Positions 5,667 to 6,196 of a stretch of DNA of 6,196 nt are shown one piece after another (position 1 is the first letter of the stretch; each line of letters starts with the position of its first letter). A program made the translations under genes and the position numbers. The notes under the pieces are model-generated. The model worked only from the letters and a program-made list of their open reading frames with translations, did no database searches and was not told where the DNA came from. This DNA is from Prevotellaceae bacterium UBA2718. GTDB taxonomy: Bacteria; Bacteroidota; Bacteroidia; Bacteroidales; Bacteroidaceae. The stretch is from assembly GCA_002353975.1 (NCBI GenBank), contig DEKQ01000109.1, positions 1-6,196 on the forward strand, written 5' to 3'.

Positions 5667-6196
5667 ATGCTTAGAATTGCAGTACAATCCAAGGGCCGTC
5701 TGTATGAAGACACTATGGCTCTTCTGAAAGAAACAGGAATCAAGATAAACAATGCACGCCGCACATTGCTGGTCCAGTCTGGCAACTTCCCACTGGAGGT
5801 GCTCTATATGCGCGATGATGACATCCCTGAGTTTGTTGCCAGCGGCATTGCCGACATCGGCATCGTAGGTGAGAACGAGTTCGTGGAGCGTGGCAAGGAC
5901 GCCTCCATAGCCAAGCGCCTCGGCTTCTCAAAGTGCAGACTGTCATTGGCTATCCCGGAGGAAGCAGACTATCAGGGTCTGGAGTGGTTCAACGGCAAGA
6001 AGATTGCCACGTCTTACCCAAACATCCTGCGCAAGTTTGCACAAGAGCACAACCTGGACATCGACATACATGTCATTCAGGGCAGCGTGGAGATAGCTCC
6101 CGGCATAGGGCTGTCTGACTGTATCTTCGACATCGTATCATCTGGCTCTACACTCGTCAGCAACAAGCTGAGGGAAGTGGAAGTGGTGATGAAGAG
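5667..6196 (+). CDS. hisG: ATP phosphoribosyltransferase HisG, 5' part (3' end outside window)
   Basis: HisG catalyses the first committed step of histidine synthesis, joining ATP and PRPP to give phosphoribosyl-ATP, and is the usual target of histidine feedback inhibition. The visible 176 codons start MLRIAVQSKGRLYEDTM. IADIGIVGENEF (61-72) is a conserved HisG segment, and GSVEIAPGIGLSD (139-151) followed by DIVSSGSTL (155-163) is the PRPP-binding region. The frame runs off the window without a stop, so short form (about 210) versus long form with a regulatory domain (about 285-300) cannot be decided; the long form is expected in Bacteroidales. The ATG lies in an A-rich context (AAACTAAAAAAC) without a Shine-Dalgarno. 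No TAnnTTTG box or terminator is visible between the glycoside hydrolase stop and this start, and no histidine-rich leader peptide is seen. It is probably the head of a his operon continuing to the right. Confidence 0.95.
   Translation, partial: MLRIAVQSKGRLYEDTMALLKETGIKINNARRTLLVQSGNFPLEVLYMRDDDIPEFVASGIADIGIVGENEFVERGKDASIAKRLGFSKCRLSLAIPEEADYQGLEWFNGKKIATSYPNILRKFAQEHNLDIDIHVIQGSVEIAPGIGLSDCIFDIVSSGSTLVSNKLREVEVVMK

Overview
The window looks like a chromosomal segment of a Bacteroidales bacterium, most likely Prevotella-like. Three things point there. The two promoters I can place have the Bacteroidota form (TTG, 19-20 bp, TAnnTTTG). None of the four visible gene starts has a Shine-Dalgarno sequence. 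The intergenic DNA carries AT-rich heptamer repeats of a kind I associate with Bacteroidales genomes. Genus-level placement is inference.

Layout. 1-161 is the 3' end of rpmA (ribosomal protein L27), followed by a strong intrinsic terminator at 234-269. A phospho-sugar mutase of the long PgcA/PGM2-like type lies on the minus strand (346-2085) and converges on rpmA. From a shared 196-bp spacer (2086-2281) with two back-to-back promoters, the mutase is read leftward and rlmH (23S rRNA pseudouridine-1915 methyltransferase, 2282-2752) is read rightward, with almost no 5' leader. Next come a GC-rich hairpin (2756-2784) and a degenerate 7-bp repeat array (2785-2861). A secreted 907-residue glycoside hydrolase resembling the GH106 alpha-L-rhamnosidase family follows (2878-5601). 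A second array of the same heptamer family begins inside that gene's stop codon (5597-5638). The window ends in the 5' part of hisG (5667 onward), probably the first gene of a histidine operon.

The genes are mostly housekeeping: translation (rpmA, rlmH), central sugar-phosphate metabolism (mutase) and histidine synthesis (hisG). The exception is the large glycoside hydrolase, which sits without SusC/SusD or other glycan-utilisation partners in view and is bracketed by related heptamer arrays. That bracketed block is the most unusual structure here. I see no transposase, integrase, CRISPR array, tRNA or rRNA gene, and no clear new multi-gene system.
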